From Portunus trituberculatus (lineage: Eukaryota; Arthropoda; Malacostraca; Decapoda; Portunidae): a DNA stretch of 64,000 nt. Below, piece by piece: positions 40,676-64,000 of the stretch. The position numbers were made by a program, and so were the translations under genes. The notes under the pieces are model-generated. The model saw nothing but the letters and a program-made list of their open reading frames with translations. It was not told the DNA's origin and did no database searches. Position 1 is the stretch's first letter; every line of letters begins with the position of its first letter. The stretch is taken from positions 3,807,501-3,871,500 of the forward strand of contig NC_059279.1 in NCBI RefSeq assembly GCF_017591435.1, written 5' to 3'.

Positions 40676-40965
40676 TCACTGTTTGATCTGCTGTAGTCTC
40701 TGACGAGACAGCCAGACGTTACCCTACGGAACGAGCTCAGAGCTCATTATTTCCGATCTTCGGATAGGCCTGAGACCAGGCACACACCACACACCGGGAC
40801 AACAAGGTCACAACTCCTCGATTTACATCCTGTACCTACTCACTGCTAGGTGAACAGGGGCTACACGTGAAAGGAGACACACCCAAATATCTCCACCCGG
40901 CCGGGGAATCGAACCCCGGTCCTCTGACTTGTGAAGCCAGCGCTCTAACCACTGAGCTACCGGGC
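40676..40965 (-). mobile_element. Val-tRNA-like SINE, copy 3
   Basis: Reverse-strand copy, nearly identical to 2696-2982, with (GT)n on both sides. A tttcact duplication is seen at the tail junction (40667-40680). Confidence 0.88.
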
Positions 40966-40989
40966 GTGTGTGTGTGTGTGTGTGTGTGT

Positions 40990-42420
40990 CCCCAAGAGCG
41001 TTACCTCCTCCCAAAGACCTTTCTGCTTCCAAAGGGCACCGTGAGTCTGTTCACAAGCCTTGCAGTACCTCTCAGTTCCCGTCAGGTCCCTTCATTACCG
41101 TCCACCCAGACCACTTGACTCTAAATAGATCATCAAGCTTCGAACCTAACGCTTCACGCCTGCAGTGGGTAGCAAACTCTGTATATTGAGTCTCAAGGGG
41201 TGGCACGGTGAATGAACGGATGGAAGGCAGCTGCGTCTCATTCTCCATCCTTTTTGTGTTGGAAGAAAGAATGATGAAACGGAAATTATGTTCAGTGAAG
41301 ACGGTGATTTTAAAAAAGGGAAAGGAAAGGAAAACTACAGGATAAAATAAAAGAAAAAGTAAAGAAGGGTAAATACAAAAAAACACACACACTAAAGCTT
41401 TCTGGTAAAAAGAGAAGAGAGCAGTTGCCTTTGACCTTACAGAAATTGTTACCGAATTTCCACTTTTGTATTACATTTCCAAGCGTTATGGTAATCAAAC
41501 TTAATAATGAGAAGATGTACTTATTAAAAAAGAATCAGTAAATTTTGTATTTTAGTTGTGTTAGTATAAAGAAGGCGCGAATTTTTTTTATTTACTTAAT
41601 TATCTTGTATATTAAGTTAGAAGAAACAATGATAATTATATTTTAAGGGGCCACTTCGAAATTTTTTCAGTTCATTACAGGCCATTGCTTGCGCAATTCA
41701 TAGTGACACAGTCGAGAGAGTGAGGGATGCTCGAGACAGCTGCTGGTGGCGAGATCTGGTGAGGAGCTGCAGCTAATCTTGGCAGGGCTTACTTCGAACT
41801 GGTGCAAATACAATGCAAGAGTTGTGAGATTACTAAAGGTGGTGGTAGACAAATCTCAGGTAGATCCATGAATAGGACTCTATTTCTTTTACGTTTCGAT
41901 GGCTACATTTTTTTCGTGTTTGGTTGACTTATTTGGTAAGAGCTGCCACACGAGTATTAGTAAGACTAATCGAGTGTTTTCTGCAAAATAGAGTAACTGG
42001 GTATGCATTACGCTCCAGAACCGTGTACTGAATTATTACTTTTTACTCAGAACAACAGAAATTGATTGATTGTTTGATTGACTGACTGATTGCTATATGC
42101 GTCAGTACAACAAAGGAGAGCAGAGCCTCTGCCTATTACAGTGGTGTGGTAAGCGCCACGCTCACTCACCTTACCGCCATCGGTATATACTCGTATATAT
42201 CTTTCCCATACCGAGGCCTGGCACGGGGCCATCTGGGGTTGGGGCTTGTAGAGTTTTGGTATGGACAGCGGGACTGGTCTGCGTTGGATGGTGTTTATGG
42301 ACGGTACCGCCTTGTAGTCTGACGACCTGTAATCGGGTGTCAATCTTAGGTGGGAACATCTCTTCTCTCTTAAGCATGTTCCCTGTACCATTGATTAAGC
42401 CCATAAGCGTACACATTTCT
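40990..42420. other. Non-coding stretch
   Basis: Mixed sequence. Short frames are present but none shows conserved motifs or splice context. Confidence 0.5.
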
Positions 42421-42560
42421 TTTTATGTAAGAGGGGAAACTGCCCAAGGACAACATAAAGCGAAAATAAAAAGGCCCACTTAATTGCCAATCTCCTTGTA
42501 GATCCGAAAGAGTTAGCCAGAAAGAAAAGGGATATATAAATGTTTTGAAAGCTCCCTCTT
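42421..42560 (+). repeat. Dispersed repeat fragment shared with 32692
   Basis: tttatgtaagaggggaaac, aaaggcccacttaattgcc, atctccttgta and agagttagccag match 32692-32820. The similarity to dispersed-element sequence may continue to about 42620. Confidence 0.65.
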
Positions 42561-42888
42561 AAATTAATTCAAGTCATAGGAAGTTAGAAATCAGAAGCAG
42601 GCAGGGACTTCAAGAGTTATGGATGTTTTTGTCCTGGTGTGCCGCAAACTCAATCAGCGTGGTGTATGGGGTGAAGAGTCTTGTTCCTTAAGTAGTTACT
42701 ACCGTACCGAGTCAGACAACGGCCCAAAGAGGACGACTGGCTGAACAAAGCTTATGTAGCGAGGCGCAGGAACAATGAAGCTGAAAACGCCACCGTCTGG
42801 AAGGGAATGATTAGTGTTGCGGCTGGAATGAAAGGACGACTGAGGTTGTGAAGGAACTGCTGAAGAAAATGTAGCTTGCTAGATATAT

Positions 42889-43195
42889 ACATAAGAACAT
42901 AAGAAAATAAGGAAAGCTGCAAAAAGCCATCACGTCTTTAGGTGATAGTCCCTGTGTGAAGCATACCTACCTATCTCCATATCGATATATGTGTCTGTTC
43001 TTCTTTTAAAACTCCATATTAATTTGGCACTAACTACCTGATTACTGAGCTTTTTCTATTTGTATACCACTATTTAAGAGCCATGGAGTTCCTTCCCATA
43101 TCTTTCTTAAAACTTATTTTCTCCAAGCTTGAACCCATTATTTCTGATTTCATCCTGGCTACTTGTTCTAAGAATTCTGCGTCACATCGCTTATA
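42889..43195 (+). repeat. LINE-like dispersed repeat, longest copy
   Basis: acataagaacataagaaaat, agctgcaaaaagccatca, ctacctatctccat, cttcttttaaaactcc, cactaactacctgattactg and caagcttgaacccattattt appear in one run. The first two thirds match 17372-17790 and 60370-60600. Confidence 0.7.
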
Positions 43196-43871
43196 TCCTC
43201 TCCCTCCCCCCTCCACCAACTTTCTTGACTACACTCATTACATGCATACCTATCCAGCAACTATCACTTGTGTATTCAAAAACAAGTCTACTCGTCATGG
43301 CATTATTCGTTCAGAGGCGAGAGTAACAAGACACACTGCTTCCCTCTTTGAAGTGAGCGCCAGGCAGCGCAACACCACAGCAGCTGATTCTTGTAAACAA
43401 AGTATCGTTCGAGATAAACTCATCTGTCATTTCAAGAACAAACATTAATTATCATTCTTTAACTGCATTTCTATTTCTTGTATATGTATATCCTATTGTG
43501 GTTCCTAATATGAATAGCTGAATGGTATCTAGTCTAAGGTGATATTATAAGGAAGTGAGAAATTACAATATCAGTGTAGAATTATCTAATATCTTCTTTA
43601 TAGCATCTATGTATATTTCTTATGGTGTCATTGAGTTACATAGTACAAAATTACCAATAAAAATAATATGACACTACCATTCTCACTCAAAGAGGATACA
43701 CCAACGCTCTCAAACATCCAATCAACGAAATATGAAAGGATCTAATTTACTCTGTCTAGTTAAATGAAATATAAATGTGCAAAAATATATAGTCAAGAAA
43801 TAGATAAGATGAAACTAGGACAATTTGTTGGAATACAGTAATTATTTAGGCCCTGCGAGTCATGTGTTGTG

Positions 43872-53001
<9,130 letters not shown>

Positions 53002-55710
53002 CTTGTATAAATATTTTATACATATTTCAGTATTGTACAAATGTGATCTCTTTCTCCTTTTTCTTTTTAATACTTCTGATTTGTGATATTTAGTGTAAAA
53101 TGTACATAACTGTTAATTCATCTCAGAATCAAGTTAAAAATTCAAATTTGTTAATAAACATTCCAAAGATGCTTTGCACAGTGATTACAACCACCAGAGT
53201 AGGTGTTGCGTGGGAATAGGTAACCAAGATGCACTCATTTTGTTTCACCATATATTGGTATAAATATCAACACTTTTTGTTTCCCTTTGGTAAAAGTGTG
53301 TTCACCTCATAGGAATATTAATTCAGGACCATGGTTTGTGATTCCCTTAAGCACAATGAGATTCCATAGAGTTCCTGCAAAGATTACACAATGTTGTCAA
53401 GAGCTGTTTTCAATTAATTTATGAGCATACTTAGTACTTCTTTCAAAGGTTTGATTCTTTCTCCCTCAAGGGCCCATAGACATTATGACCCCAGGTTAGG
53501 TTCTATTCTAATTCTGGCTTCAGCATTTCTCATAGATGTTCAGTTTTACTTCAATTCTCCTGAGACATGACTGTTGACGTGGCCTCAGTACACAGAAATG
53601 AGCCTCAAAGCACTGTGCTTAGAGCCATTGCTATGGCATATATCAGAGAAACCAGTAGACAAAAAAATATGTGCCACTGCATCCGTTTTTGGTATTTTCT
53701 CTAATAAAATGTCATGTGCAGCTTTCTTTTCATCTTTGTTGCTAAACTCTTTGCTTTTCACCTTCAAATCAGCTCAAACCTCCCGATGTGCAAACACAGC
53801 CATCGTCTTGATGCTATGAATGTTGCCTCAGAACTTAAGTAGATCATATGACACTCAAGTCTCTGGCTCTCTCAACAGACACGGAATCCAGGAACCTGAT
53901 GGTGGCAGGATGCTATCAGGCTGCTGACTTCCACACTTTTGATTGTGCGATAGCTCCATACACATTGAGATTTACTCATGATTCTGGCAGTTATAATGTC
54001 TATGGGGTCCTTTACACCTTGAATTCTCAGACAAGAAACACCCTGAGGAATTATTGAGAACTTTTTGACAGAAAAATTTGATTGTATAAATAAGAATTTT
54101 CATGAAAGTGTGTAACTTGCACCATGATGTACCATCCACATTGCTATCAATGATAAACTATGGATGACATTATATATTCATGTAATCATTACTGTTGTTC
54201 TGTCGAGAGGTGTTGGAGAAAAAATTATGCCAGTGTGATGCTCTGACACACTCCTCTCAGACGAGACAGTAGCGCAAAATTACAGGAAGTATTTGACATT
54301 TATCTTGTAACAACAATGGCAAATGGAAACAAGTATGTAAAAGTGACAGTCTCTTACATACACCTGTACAAAATATACAGTGAAAGCTACATAATATTGA
54401 CTGGCAATCTGACTCATTGAATATAACTTCAAAAATGAGAACTTAATTATAATCAAAAATAGAGTATAACAAAAGAATAGTGAAGCTGTAATACCACTTG
54501 ATATGTGTGAAATGCAGCTGGACCTAAAACAATAGGCAGCAAGAAGGACTGCTCAATTTTGCAGGACTAAAAAGAAGTCACCATTATATTGCCTTGCAGA
54601 AAAAAAAAAGATTAATGATTAACAGTTAGAAATTATAATCGTCATATTACGAAATTACTGACTGGAACACTAAAAATCTCCAAGGTAATTTTTAATTAAA
54701 TTTGTAATGTAATTGATATTTTCTGTTGTGTGACTTCCAAATAACATCGGCTTTCCTCAAAAGGCAAGTAACTGAATCACATAAAGAGAAATCACAAACC
54801 TACCAGAATGTTTTCATTGTCACCAATTAACATTCTCAGCCTTTTGTGTGTCTGACAATTCAAACATTGATGGTAATTTCATGGCCACACAGTGCAGTAC
54901 TACCTAACCCAGTAATGTTCATGATAACAATTCTCATGAATAATTCGCAGTGTTGATTTGGGACAAACTGTTAGCTGCATTTAGTAACATTCACAACAGT
55001 CTGACACAAATACACCTTGACAATAACAATTCTTGGAAACTAGAAACAATGAAAGCCAATTACAAACCCATATTTTTTCATTGCAATTTTCAAGATGATT
55101 TCATATTTGGAAGGTATTGAGCCAAGTAATTAAATTGGTGCATAAGATACCAATCTAATACTTTTGAGATATGAAAATAAATTTGTAGAAAAAAATAAAT
55201 TAAGACGTTACATTGTATACAAGAGAACCTTAACTTTAGCTCTCACATTACAGATTGTTATAAAATTTTACAAATCATACCAAAATTTGCAAGACATCCT
55301 ACCACAATGAATGCAACCTATACCGCAAGGCTTGCTGGCTATACAGGAATGGTGATAATATCTAATATTATAATTTCAGACACAGTCTGAAAAAGATACC
55401 TAACAGCAGTGTACAAACACTGGAAATTAGATCAGGATATACAAATGTTTCAAGAGTGTGATCCACTAGTGGGCTAAAGTAACGAGCCCCCCTAGTGCAG
55501 GTCTGTCCACCTTCCGGCTCCTTGGTATACTGGCGTGTGTCACAGGTTTACTTACAGGGAATTGGCACGTGGTTGTGGTGGAGGGAAAGGAGTGGCAGAG
55601 GAATGTCTACATATCATACTCTGGAATGTACACTGCAAATGCAATAATTAAAATACGTAGAGAAGAATATGACTGAGATGGGGTCATCAGGAATGCCCAA
55701 TGGAAATGCC
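53002..55710. other. Intergenic region downstream of Mon1
   Basis: Begins with the Mon1 3' UTR. AT-rich and without a supported gene. Short frames on both strands near 53,570-54,060 show no motif that I recognise. A ggcccatagacattatgacc block at ~53,470 recurs in inverted form near 54,010. Confidence 0.5.
53153..53158 (+). promoter_or_regulatory. Candidate Mon1 polyadenylation signal
   Basis: AATAAA 152 bases after the Mon1 stop codon, with a T/G-rich stretch further on. It is the first canonical hexamer in the 3' flank. Confidence 0.55.
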
Positions 55711-57107
<1,397 letters not shown>

Positions 57108-60100
57108 CTATAACTTGACCGTGCCTGGTGGAAGGCTGGCATTGCAGGTGCGGTAGTAGCGGAGGTCATTGATGAACCGCTGGACATTCTGGGTGAAGGT
57201 GGGCAGATCCTGCAAAGCCAAATAGGACCATCAGTGTCAGTGGTTACTTAATGATGAACAATAGGATACATCACCAGGGATATCGTCTTAATTCCATCAG
57301 TGTTGATAAGAGGAAGCCTTACCGTGTCAGTCTTGAAGTTTGCCTTGAGTGCCGTCCTCTGGTCAGCGTCAAGACCATCCATGTTCTGAAGGAAGTGTGG
57401 CACAAAGGCTCCAAAGTAGGTACTGAAGTCCACAGCTGCCATGTTGTATACAGTGATAGTGATCTGAGGAAACACAAAACACACTTCTTGCCCTCACTTG
57501 AAGAATACACTCACTCACATCACTAGCCTATTGGAGATGTTTCATTTGATAAACCCTTGATTTCATGCATCTAAGCACTTAACAACACATGCTTTTTTTT
57601 ATACAAGGTACACAGTGAGTGTATGAGCAAGAGTAATATTATTTCTTGAATTAATACTGGAAAGTCTTCCCTTTAGATTTGACTTTTTAAAATTTTACAC
57701 TATGGAAGGGAGTACTTGTGTAAAAAAGGTAATCTGTTATGCAATTTTAACCAAAAAGATTATTCTACTTTGGACAGTTAAAGTAACTTAGATTAACTGG
57801 CACTGAAGTTCCTGTTCTTCCCCCTCTCCCTTAGTGACTGGTTAGCTGGGCCTGAGCACAGCCTTGGTAATAATGCATTAGGTGCTTTGGACTAATTCAC
57901 CAATGCTTTATGTAGACAAGGTGTGGTGAGGAGTCTTGAACATATGTTTGGGTTAAACCCATTCAGTACTGGGACAATTTTACCTTGAGATTTGTGTACC
58001 ACTAGACTATTTTATTGACATTAGGAAGGGTCTATGGAGGTCACAAGGCTAATGGCCACAGTCTTCATTATTCTAACCACCACATGAGTTTCTGAAGCTT
58101 TATAAAATCACCAAATAGTAACTAGAGTGAATATGGAAACACGTCCTGGTACTCAAGGGGTTAAGATGAGCCTACCTCCTCCTGAAGCAGGTCCTGGGAA
58201 CGGTGGACCAGCACCTGCAGCAGCACCGTGATGAAGTGGACCAGCAGGGAATTGCGAAACACACCCTGCCATGACAAGAGACAACCATGAGTGAGACATG
58301 TTTTTGGAATCAAATATAAAAATTAAACAGCAAAATTGAGAATGCATATGACAATATAGTGTGACAAAGAATAAAGCCTAAGTCTATAGTATAATGCCTA
58401 AACTGAGGTGCATCTTATAAGCCAATGCACCTTATAATCTGTCAAATTCAGCAGATAAAAGATCTCACCTTGTGATAGAGTTTATATTTGGAATTGAGTG
58501 ACTCCATTGCTTCCAAATTGTGCTTGAAGATGGTGATGTCTGGCTGCATGAAGGACTGACCAAAGGCCTGCATGATCTGGATGAACTGTGCCTCGTTCTC
58601 AATGGAGTCCCAGTTGCCAGCCCCCAAAGAGATGTGTATTGACGGCCTGTGGGTGGAGAAAATTGACCCAGGTAAATTGGGAACGTAAATCATATGAATC
58701 CAGGTTGAGAAAACTCCAAGTCATTCTGGTTAAGCCAAAGACCAAGGCCCTGAAACAGCAGCTACATACATAAGGAGTATTCACATTCCTAATTCAACAA
58801 AGATGTTACCAATGGTCTGTGCCTGACAACCTTAATAACAACACTGTGCACTCACTTAAAGAAATATTTCCAGTTGTGCTCAAGGAGACAGCGCAAGAGC
58901 TCAAACAGAGGGCTCTTGACTTCTGGCGAGGTGTGGTCTGAGACAATGGGATAGATGTGGTCCATACACAGTGTGATGGTGTTAGGGATGAACCGCTTGA
59001 ACGACTGACCTGGTTCACTCACTATCAACTCCAGCAATTTCAGGAACCTGTGCAAAAAGGATAGAATAATATAAGACATGATATACTGTGCAAAATGTGC
59101 CACTTTTGTTAGATATATAGATAGGAAAACTGCTTCATCAAGTAGGGAGCCAACTGCATGCAGTGAAGAGTAAGAGAACAGTGAGAAGGCCTTACTTGTC
59201 AACCACCCTGACAGCAGCCGGGTTGTCAGTTGTGATGGCCAGCTGGAGGTGGTGGCGGGTGGTGAACACATCAAGGAATGTTTGAATGGTTGCCTCCACA
59301 CGGACGGCTCCCAGCTGAACTCGCAACACCTGCATCACCACCACCATCAGAGCCAGGATCTCTTCACACACACCTGGGAAAGACAATGATCAGATGCTTG
59401 ACTGCCACTAAAGTATCATATATGGTGCATGTGCCATAAAAGTATCAGATGTGTCTCAGTGTCATAGAAGTATCAAATACAATAAATCCTCGTTATACGG
59501 TATATATGCGTTCCTGAAAACCTTACTGCAAATCTAAATTACCATATATCAAACCCATTATGATATGTAATAATAGGGGATGTGTTCCAACATGTCGAAA
59601 GTCATCCCTACAGACATGAAAATACATGAAAATAGTCATATGAGAAAATGTAAAGTACTGTGCAAAAGAAATAAACAGAAAATGTTTTTATTTCCTTTTC
59701 ACTCCCCACATATTCTATCAGATGATGTCCCTCCTGAGGCTAAGGGATAGTAGGGATTTCAGCCCTTACTCATATCAACAAAAAAACACAGCATAAGGAA
59801 TTCACTTGTGTTCAGTGGGAAACGCGGCAAGAGACTGATTGTTGTGGTGGCCGCACGGCATGGTGGCCCTATGGTATAGCGTAAACAAAACATGAGTGGA
59901 TAGCATATCTGTGAATTTTTCTTACCATAAATAGAATCGAGGGTAGTAATTACCAAACACCGTAACTGTGAATTTACTGAATAATAAAGTACCGTATAAG
60001 GACTTACTGTGTGGTGTTTTGATGCCATAAAAGTATTCATTATCAACATAAATGAGTCTTGCATCATAAAAGTCTCACAATCCTTGAATTTAGTGTTACA

Positions 60101-62324
60101 TCTTTAGAAGAGAGCAAGAGTAAACCTCAAGAGTGTACCGCATTATGAAACTGTCACTGATCTTGATAAAATTGAATACATAAGTGAAGCTGATAACTTA
60201 CTTGTGTGCTGGACGTAGATGGGGAAGAGAAGGATGGCTTGGTGAATGACATCTTGAACACAGTGGTAGTAGAGTTCCCTGCTGGCCTTGTCTGTGTTGT
60301 TCAGCTCCCCTACCTGATACTGGATGATGGACAGGGTGTCACACAATTTTGGGGCCACTGGAAAGAGAAAATAAAGGAAGATGCAAGAAGCCATCAGGCA
60401 TACACATGGCAGTCTTTGTATGAAACATAGCTGGTATCTACTTCACCTATCATCCCAAGCCTAAATTTGTGTAATCTTTTAAAGCTCCCTAATGATTCAG
60501 CACTAACAACCTGATTTCCAAGTTCAGTGTATTCATTCATTAATGAATTTGAGAACTTATTCCTCAAAGATAATGAGAAATTAATCAAGCCTCTTAAACA
60601 AATTCCTGCATCAGAATAGCCTCTTGAAGTGCACACTTGCTATAATAGAGGTACTCACATGACTCTTGCATGCTCTTGTCATCCGCCAAGCGTTGTACAT
60701 CCAGCTTGCGGATGTCAGAGGTAAATGAGTTGATGAAAGTAGTGAGGTGATGCTTGCGTGTGTCCAACTTGTGATCCACCACGAAGCTTGGCCAAGGCAG
60801 CAGCAGGAAGTTGACCAGAGCACGCAATATCAGCCCTCGCACCTGTCAATACCCCATACCTACTGAGACTCACTTCAACACAACACACATACACAAATAC
60901 AGGCATTTACGTCACAAAAGAATTCACTTGTTGTGCACTGACTGCTCAGATCTACACCACATCCCATATTCCATTCACAACCAGCAACACAATACTAGGC
61001 AGCAACAAACCTTGAGGTCGGACAAGATAGATGGAGCCTGGACGTAGAGAGACTGGACCTGATTCATCTCGAGGGCAACGGGTGAGCGCACCATGACAGA
61101 CAGGGAAAGCAGCAGCTGTACTCCACAGTTCACAATGAGAGGGGGAGCCTACAACCACACAGAGAGGAAATATATATAAATGACTCAGATATTGTTTTCT
61201 GAGCAAATCTAATAACCACAAAATGTTCTTAAAAATCTCCAGCTACAGGCAGTTTTTTATCTGTGTGAATTCTTCCCAGGGAGTTCCAGGGAGTAATAGA
61301 AAATGATGGTGTTCTTTCACTTTTCTACATGACACTCACCCCAACATTCAAGATGCTGGTGGCAGCAACCAACATCTGCTTGTTGATGGTGTGGCAGGTG
61401 TCCTGGTGCTGGTGAGTCTGGGTGCCTCCGGGGAACACCTGCACAAACTGCTGGCCATACAGCTGGGAGAGCCAGTGCACCCAGGCCCTCAGGGTGGATA
61501 ACACTTGTGCGTGACTGGAGACACAAGGTGGTATTGGTATCCAGAAATATCACCAAACAAAATATATCTTATGGACAAACACTGCTTTGGTAAATAAATT
61601 TTGTATTCACTAGAAATAGAATTCTATGTAGCATGCCAAATTAGTATAACACAAACCCTTAAAGTTACCGCAACGATTAACTCCACTTACACTTCCACAA
61701 AGTCTGAATGGAGGACTTCCACTGCTGTCTGAACCTCAAACAGCTTGAGTCCTGTGCTGTAGTTGGCCATCTGAACCAGTCTGCAGAAGATTGCATTAAA
61801 GGTGATATAAGAATAAGTAACAAGTAGTGTTTGTCAGTATCACCTAAGCTACTTTAGTACCTAATTTTTGGAAGTTCCTGACAACAGAAAAGTTTCATTA
61901 GTCCCTATATATACACATGCACCTTCCACCATCTTCAACCTCTTCCCTTAAGGCAACACATTGTTTGCCTGAAGGTGATGTGTTGAGCTCAAAAGACCAA
62001 CATACTAAATGCCCTGAAAATCATTGAGAATATAGAGAAGGTGTGACAAAAGATCAATGTGAAACATAACATAAACAAGAGTAACTTACTTGTCGATGAC
62101 CTGGACAGCTGTGGTGGATCGCTTTGGTAGCTCCTCCCCCAGGAAGAGGGTTGAGAGCCTACCAATGGCCTGAAGGAGAGAGGACAGATCACGAAGGAGG
62201 CAATGGAGACGAGGACACTCATGTTCTGCGGAAATGTTGAGTCTCCGCCGCCCGTCTTGCTCTACCATGTTGGACTGCAGGCTGAGGTAGATCTTTGTGG
62301 CATCATTCCAAGGCTCATACTGCA

Positions 62325-62417
<93 letters not shown>

Positions 62418-64000
62418 GGGCACAAGGTTACTGTAAGCCATTAATTTTTTATCTATTATTATATCATAGCAGCATCCACATCAAGGCAACCAAAAGAGTC
62501 TGTTGGATGAGCATACCACCAAGCTGAAGATCTCGTCTGGCAGCAGCTCGGCAATCTTGGCCACCAGCTCCAGGTTCCTGGTGAAGAATGAGTGCCACTC
62601 AGACACGTCCTCCCCATCACCCAGCTCACCATAGTAGGCATTGTTGTTTTCCAAGATCTCCTCCCGTATCTCATGGTCCAGTTCCTCCAACTCTGCCTGC
62701 AGACACACAAAGAAAATGAGCTATTATGACTGCAAGTGTACTGGTTCATATATTTAGCAGATATATAGGTATAACAGTCCAGGAAACCCGAGACAAGGCA
62801 ACACACTGGCACACACTATTCTTAGATCCACTGGCTTCTAATGGAATGGGACATTCTCTAATTACAGCAGAAAAATGTGATCTCCTTTACTCCTTTATGC
62901 TATATAAGAAACTGAAACTTCACTACAATAATCCACTATACCTTCATATAATGTCACATTTTCTGAGCTTAATTTTTTACAATATAAGGATAAAACTTGA
63001 ACATCTACTCACTCTCTAAGGATGCAAACCTCTCGCTACACTCACTTGGTTGTGCCGATGCTGTATTTTGTGCAGTATTCCTCTTGCCAGTGATATCAAG
63101 GCATCTGTGTATCTGGAAAGAAGTTGGATGATGGGGAGATGATATAACACAAGATTACAAGACATATTTCAGGGTTTTACTGCTAAAGCTATTGAAACAC
63201 ACTCACAGCAAACCCCTGTCACTCTCTCACAGTTCACATCACCTGATCCACTCATGCACCAATTACTACCATGTGATCCATCAACCTACAGTATCAACTT
63301 CCTCTGATTCACTGGCTCTATTACGAGGCATGTGATCCACCCACCTGGTGATTCCTGCACGCTCCTGTGAGCCTTGAGCCTTGGCCGACAGGTGGTCCAA
63401 GAAAATGCTCCATACATCCAGGCAATTGAAGTAAGCCTCCACACAGTGCTGGCGGAACGTGTAACGGAACAACAATGCAAGGAACTCCAGCACTGGGAAC
63501 TGAGAGTTGTTCTCAAACCTCCGCAAATGAACACTGACGAACAACCTCAGGAACTCAGAGAACTTGTCAATGTAGCTGTTGAGGTGAGGAGGGCAAGACT
63601 GAGAAAATATAGCACTGGTTGAAAAAGGTAAGCAGTCCAAGTTATCATAATAGTGGGGAAAGTAAAGCTATAAGAAGCATTTAAGAACATGATCTAAAGC
63701 CACACCTGGGATCGAGGAGCTGCAGACGGGAGGTTGTGTTGGGCTCCTCCCTCACCAGCCGCTGCAGAAGGTGGAAAGTGTTACGGAACATCTGCAGCAG
63801 GAAGTCTTCAAAGTCATGGGGGACACAGTTCTTGCTCATGATTTCGTTGATGGCACCCATAGCCAGCACGCCAAGGGACTCTCCGGACACACAATTTTTC
63901 TCCACCAGACCATTGTGGTGACGGTTGTGCTGTCAAGGAAAGATGGGTGAGTAACTTTGAGTGATTGTGCTGCTCAGACAAGAAATAATGGGATAACTTT
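57108..64000 (-). CDS. Xpo6: Xpo6, exportin-6, 3' part (16 exons; 5' end beyond window)
   Basis: Minus-strand exons, 5' to 3': 63706-63929, 63345-63575, 63046-63112, 62517-62696, 62090-62319, 61691-61780, 61340-61514, 61011-61148, 60659-60842, 60202-60357, 59196-59373, 58856-59047, 58469-58646, 58176-58265, 57323-57463 and 57108-57209 (stop TAG). All junctions are GT-AG and in frame, giving 851 C-terminal residues; animal Xpo6 is about 1,100, so roughly 270-300 N-terminal residues are missing. Landmarks: INEIMSKNCVP, FLRLFVSVHLRR, RLHCLLRDLSSLLQAIGRL, IMQAFGQSF..QPDI and the end SLPPGTVKL. The family is an importin-beta-type HEAT-repeat exportin that carries profilin-actin out of the nucleus with Ran-GTP. 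Introns hold a MITE, a TIR element and a LINE-like fragment. Confidence 0.95.
57953..58164 (+). mobile_element. TTAA MITE, copy 12
   Basis: TTAA at 57953-57956 and 58161-58164, start ACCCATTCAGTACTGGGAC, end GTACTCAAGGGG. Its right edge is 11 bases from an Xpo6 exon. Confidence 0.9.
59480..60009. mobile_element. Non-autonomous TIR element in an Xpo6 intron
   Basis: Ends read CAATAAATCCTCGTTATACG on the left and CAGTAAGTCCTTATACGG on the right (reverse). TA precedes the left end; the right target reads TG. About 530 bp without a transposase frame. Probably Tc1/mariner/pogo-type. Confidence 0.6.
60370..60600 (+). repeat. LINE-like dispersed repeat in an Xpo6 intron
   Basis: gcaagaagccatcaggcata, catggcagtctttgtatgaa, taatcttttaaagctccct and cagcactaacaacctgat match the copies at 17372 and 42889. 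This copy is uninterrupted at the site where copy 17372 carries a MITE. Confidence 0.72.
62328..62410. repeat. (GA)n at an Xpo6 splice acceptor
   Basis: About 41 GA units on the plus strand. On the Xpo6 strand this is (CT)n ending about 8 bases before the acceptor AG at 62320-62321. Confidence 0.95.

Noticed and set aside
53574..54057. Possible small genes downstream of Mon1
   Set aside because: Short frames on both strands without recognisable motifs, splice partners or codon bias. A short inverted ggcccatagacattatgacc pair hints at an old repeat but is too short to call.

Overview
This is a eukaryotic nuclear window, most probably from an arthropod and plausibly a decapod crustacean. The reasons are two spliced animal genes with GT-AG introns, very dense dinucleotide and trinucleotide microsatellites, tRNA-derived SINEs, and short runs of the arthropod telomere motif TTAGG. 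The species cannot be fixed from the sequence, and the decapod placement is an inference from repeat style.

Bases 1-43,800 hold no host gene that I can support. They are a patchwork of (CT)n, (AC)n, (TAC)n, (CCT)n and (GACA)n arrays, several minisatellites, and dispersed repeats. The repeats are: a ~210 bp element with TTAA target duplications and CCCTTCAGTAC termini (piggyBac-style MITE, 12 copies in the whole window), a Val-tRNA-like SINE (3 copies), a Ser-tRNA-like SINE (2 copies), an unnamed ~190 bp family, a ~105 bp cassette bounded by microsatellites, and pieces of non-LTR retrotransposons. A ~4 kb block (35,221-39,199) interrupts a ~145 bp tandem array and carries its own tandem duplication, one copy of which contains (TTAGG)5.

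Bases 43,872-53,001 (+ strand) are a complete nine-exon Mon1 gene (532 aa), the Mon1 subunit of the Mon1-Ccz1 exchange factor for Rab7. Its 4.8 kb fifth intron contains an AT/GT microsatellite, a pogo-like non-autonomous transposon that itself holds a Ser-tRNA SINE, an apparently intact Tc1 transposon with a 341-aa DD34E transposase, and 1.75 kb of uninterrupted (TA)n.

Bases 53,002-57,107 are the convergent intergenic region, with a four-part compound microsatellite. From 57,108 to the right edge, on the - strand, lie the last 16 coding exons I can trace of Xpo6 (exportin-6, nuclear export of profilin-actin); the 5' part lies beyond the window. The two genes are tail to tail and nothing suggests they work together: Mon1 acts in endosome maturation and Xpo6 in nuclear transport. 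No host-defence, biosynthetic or other novel multi-gene system is visible. The unusual content is in the mobile and tandem DNA, especially elements whose ends coincide with microsatellites.
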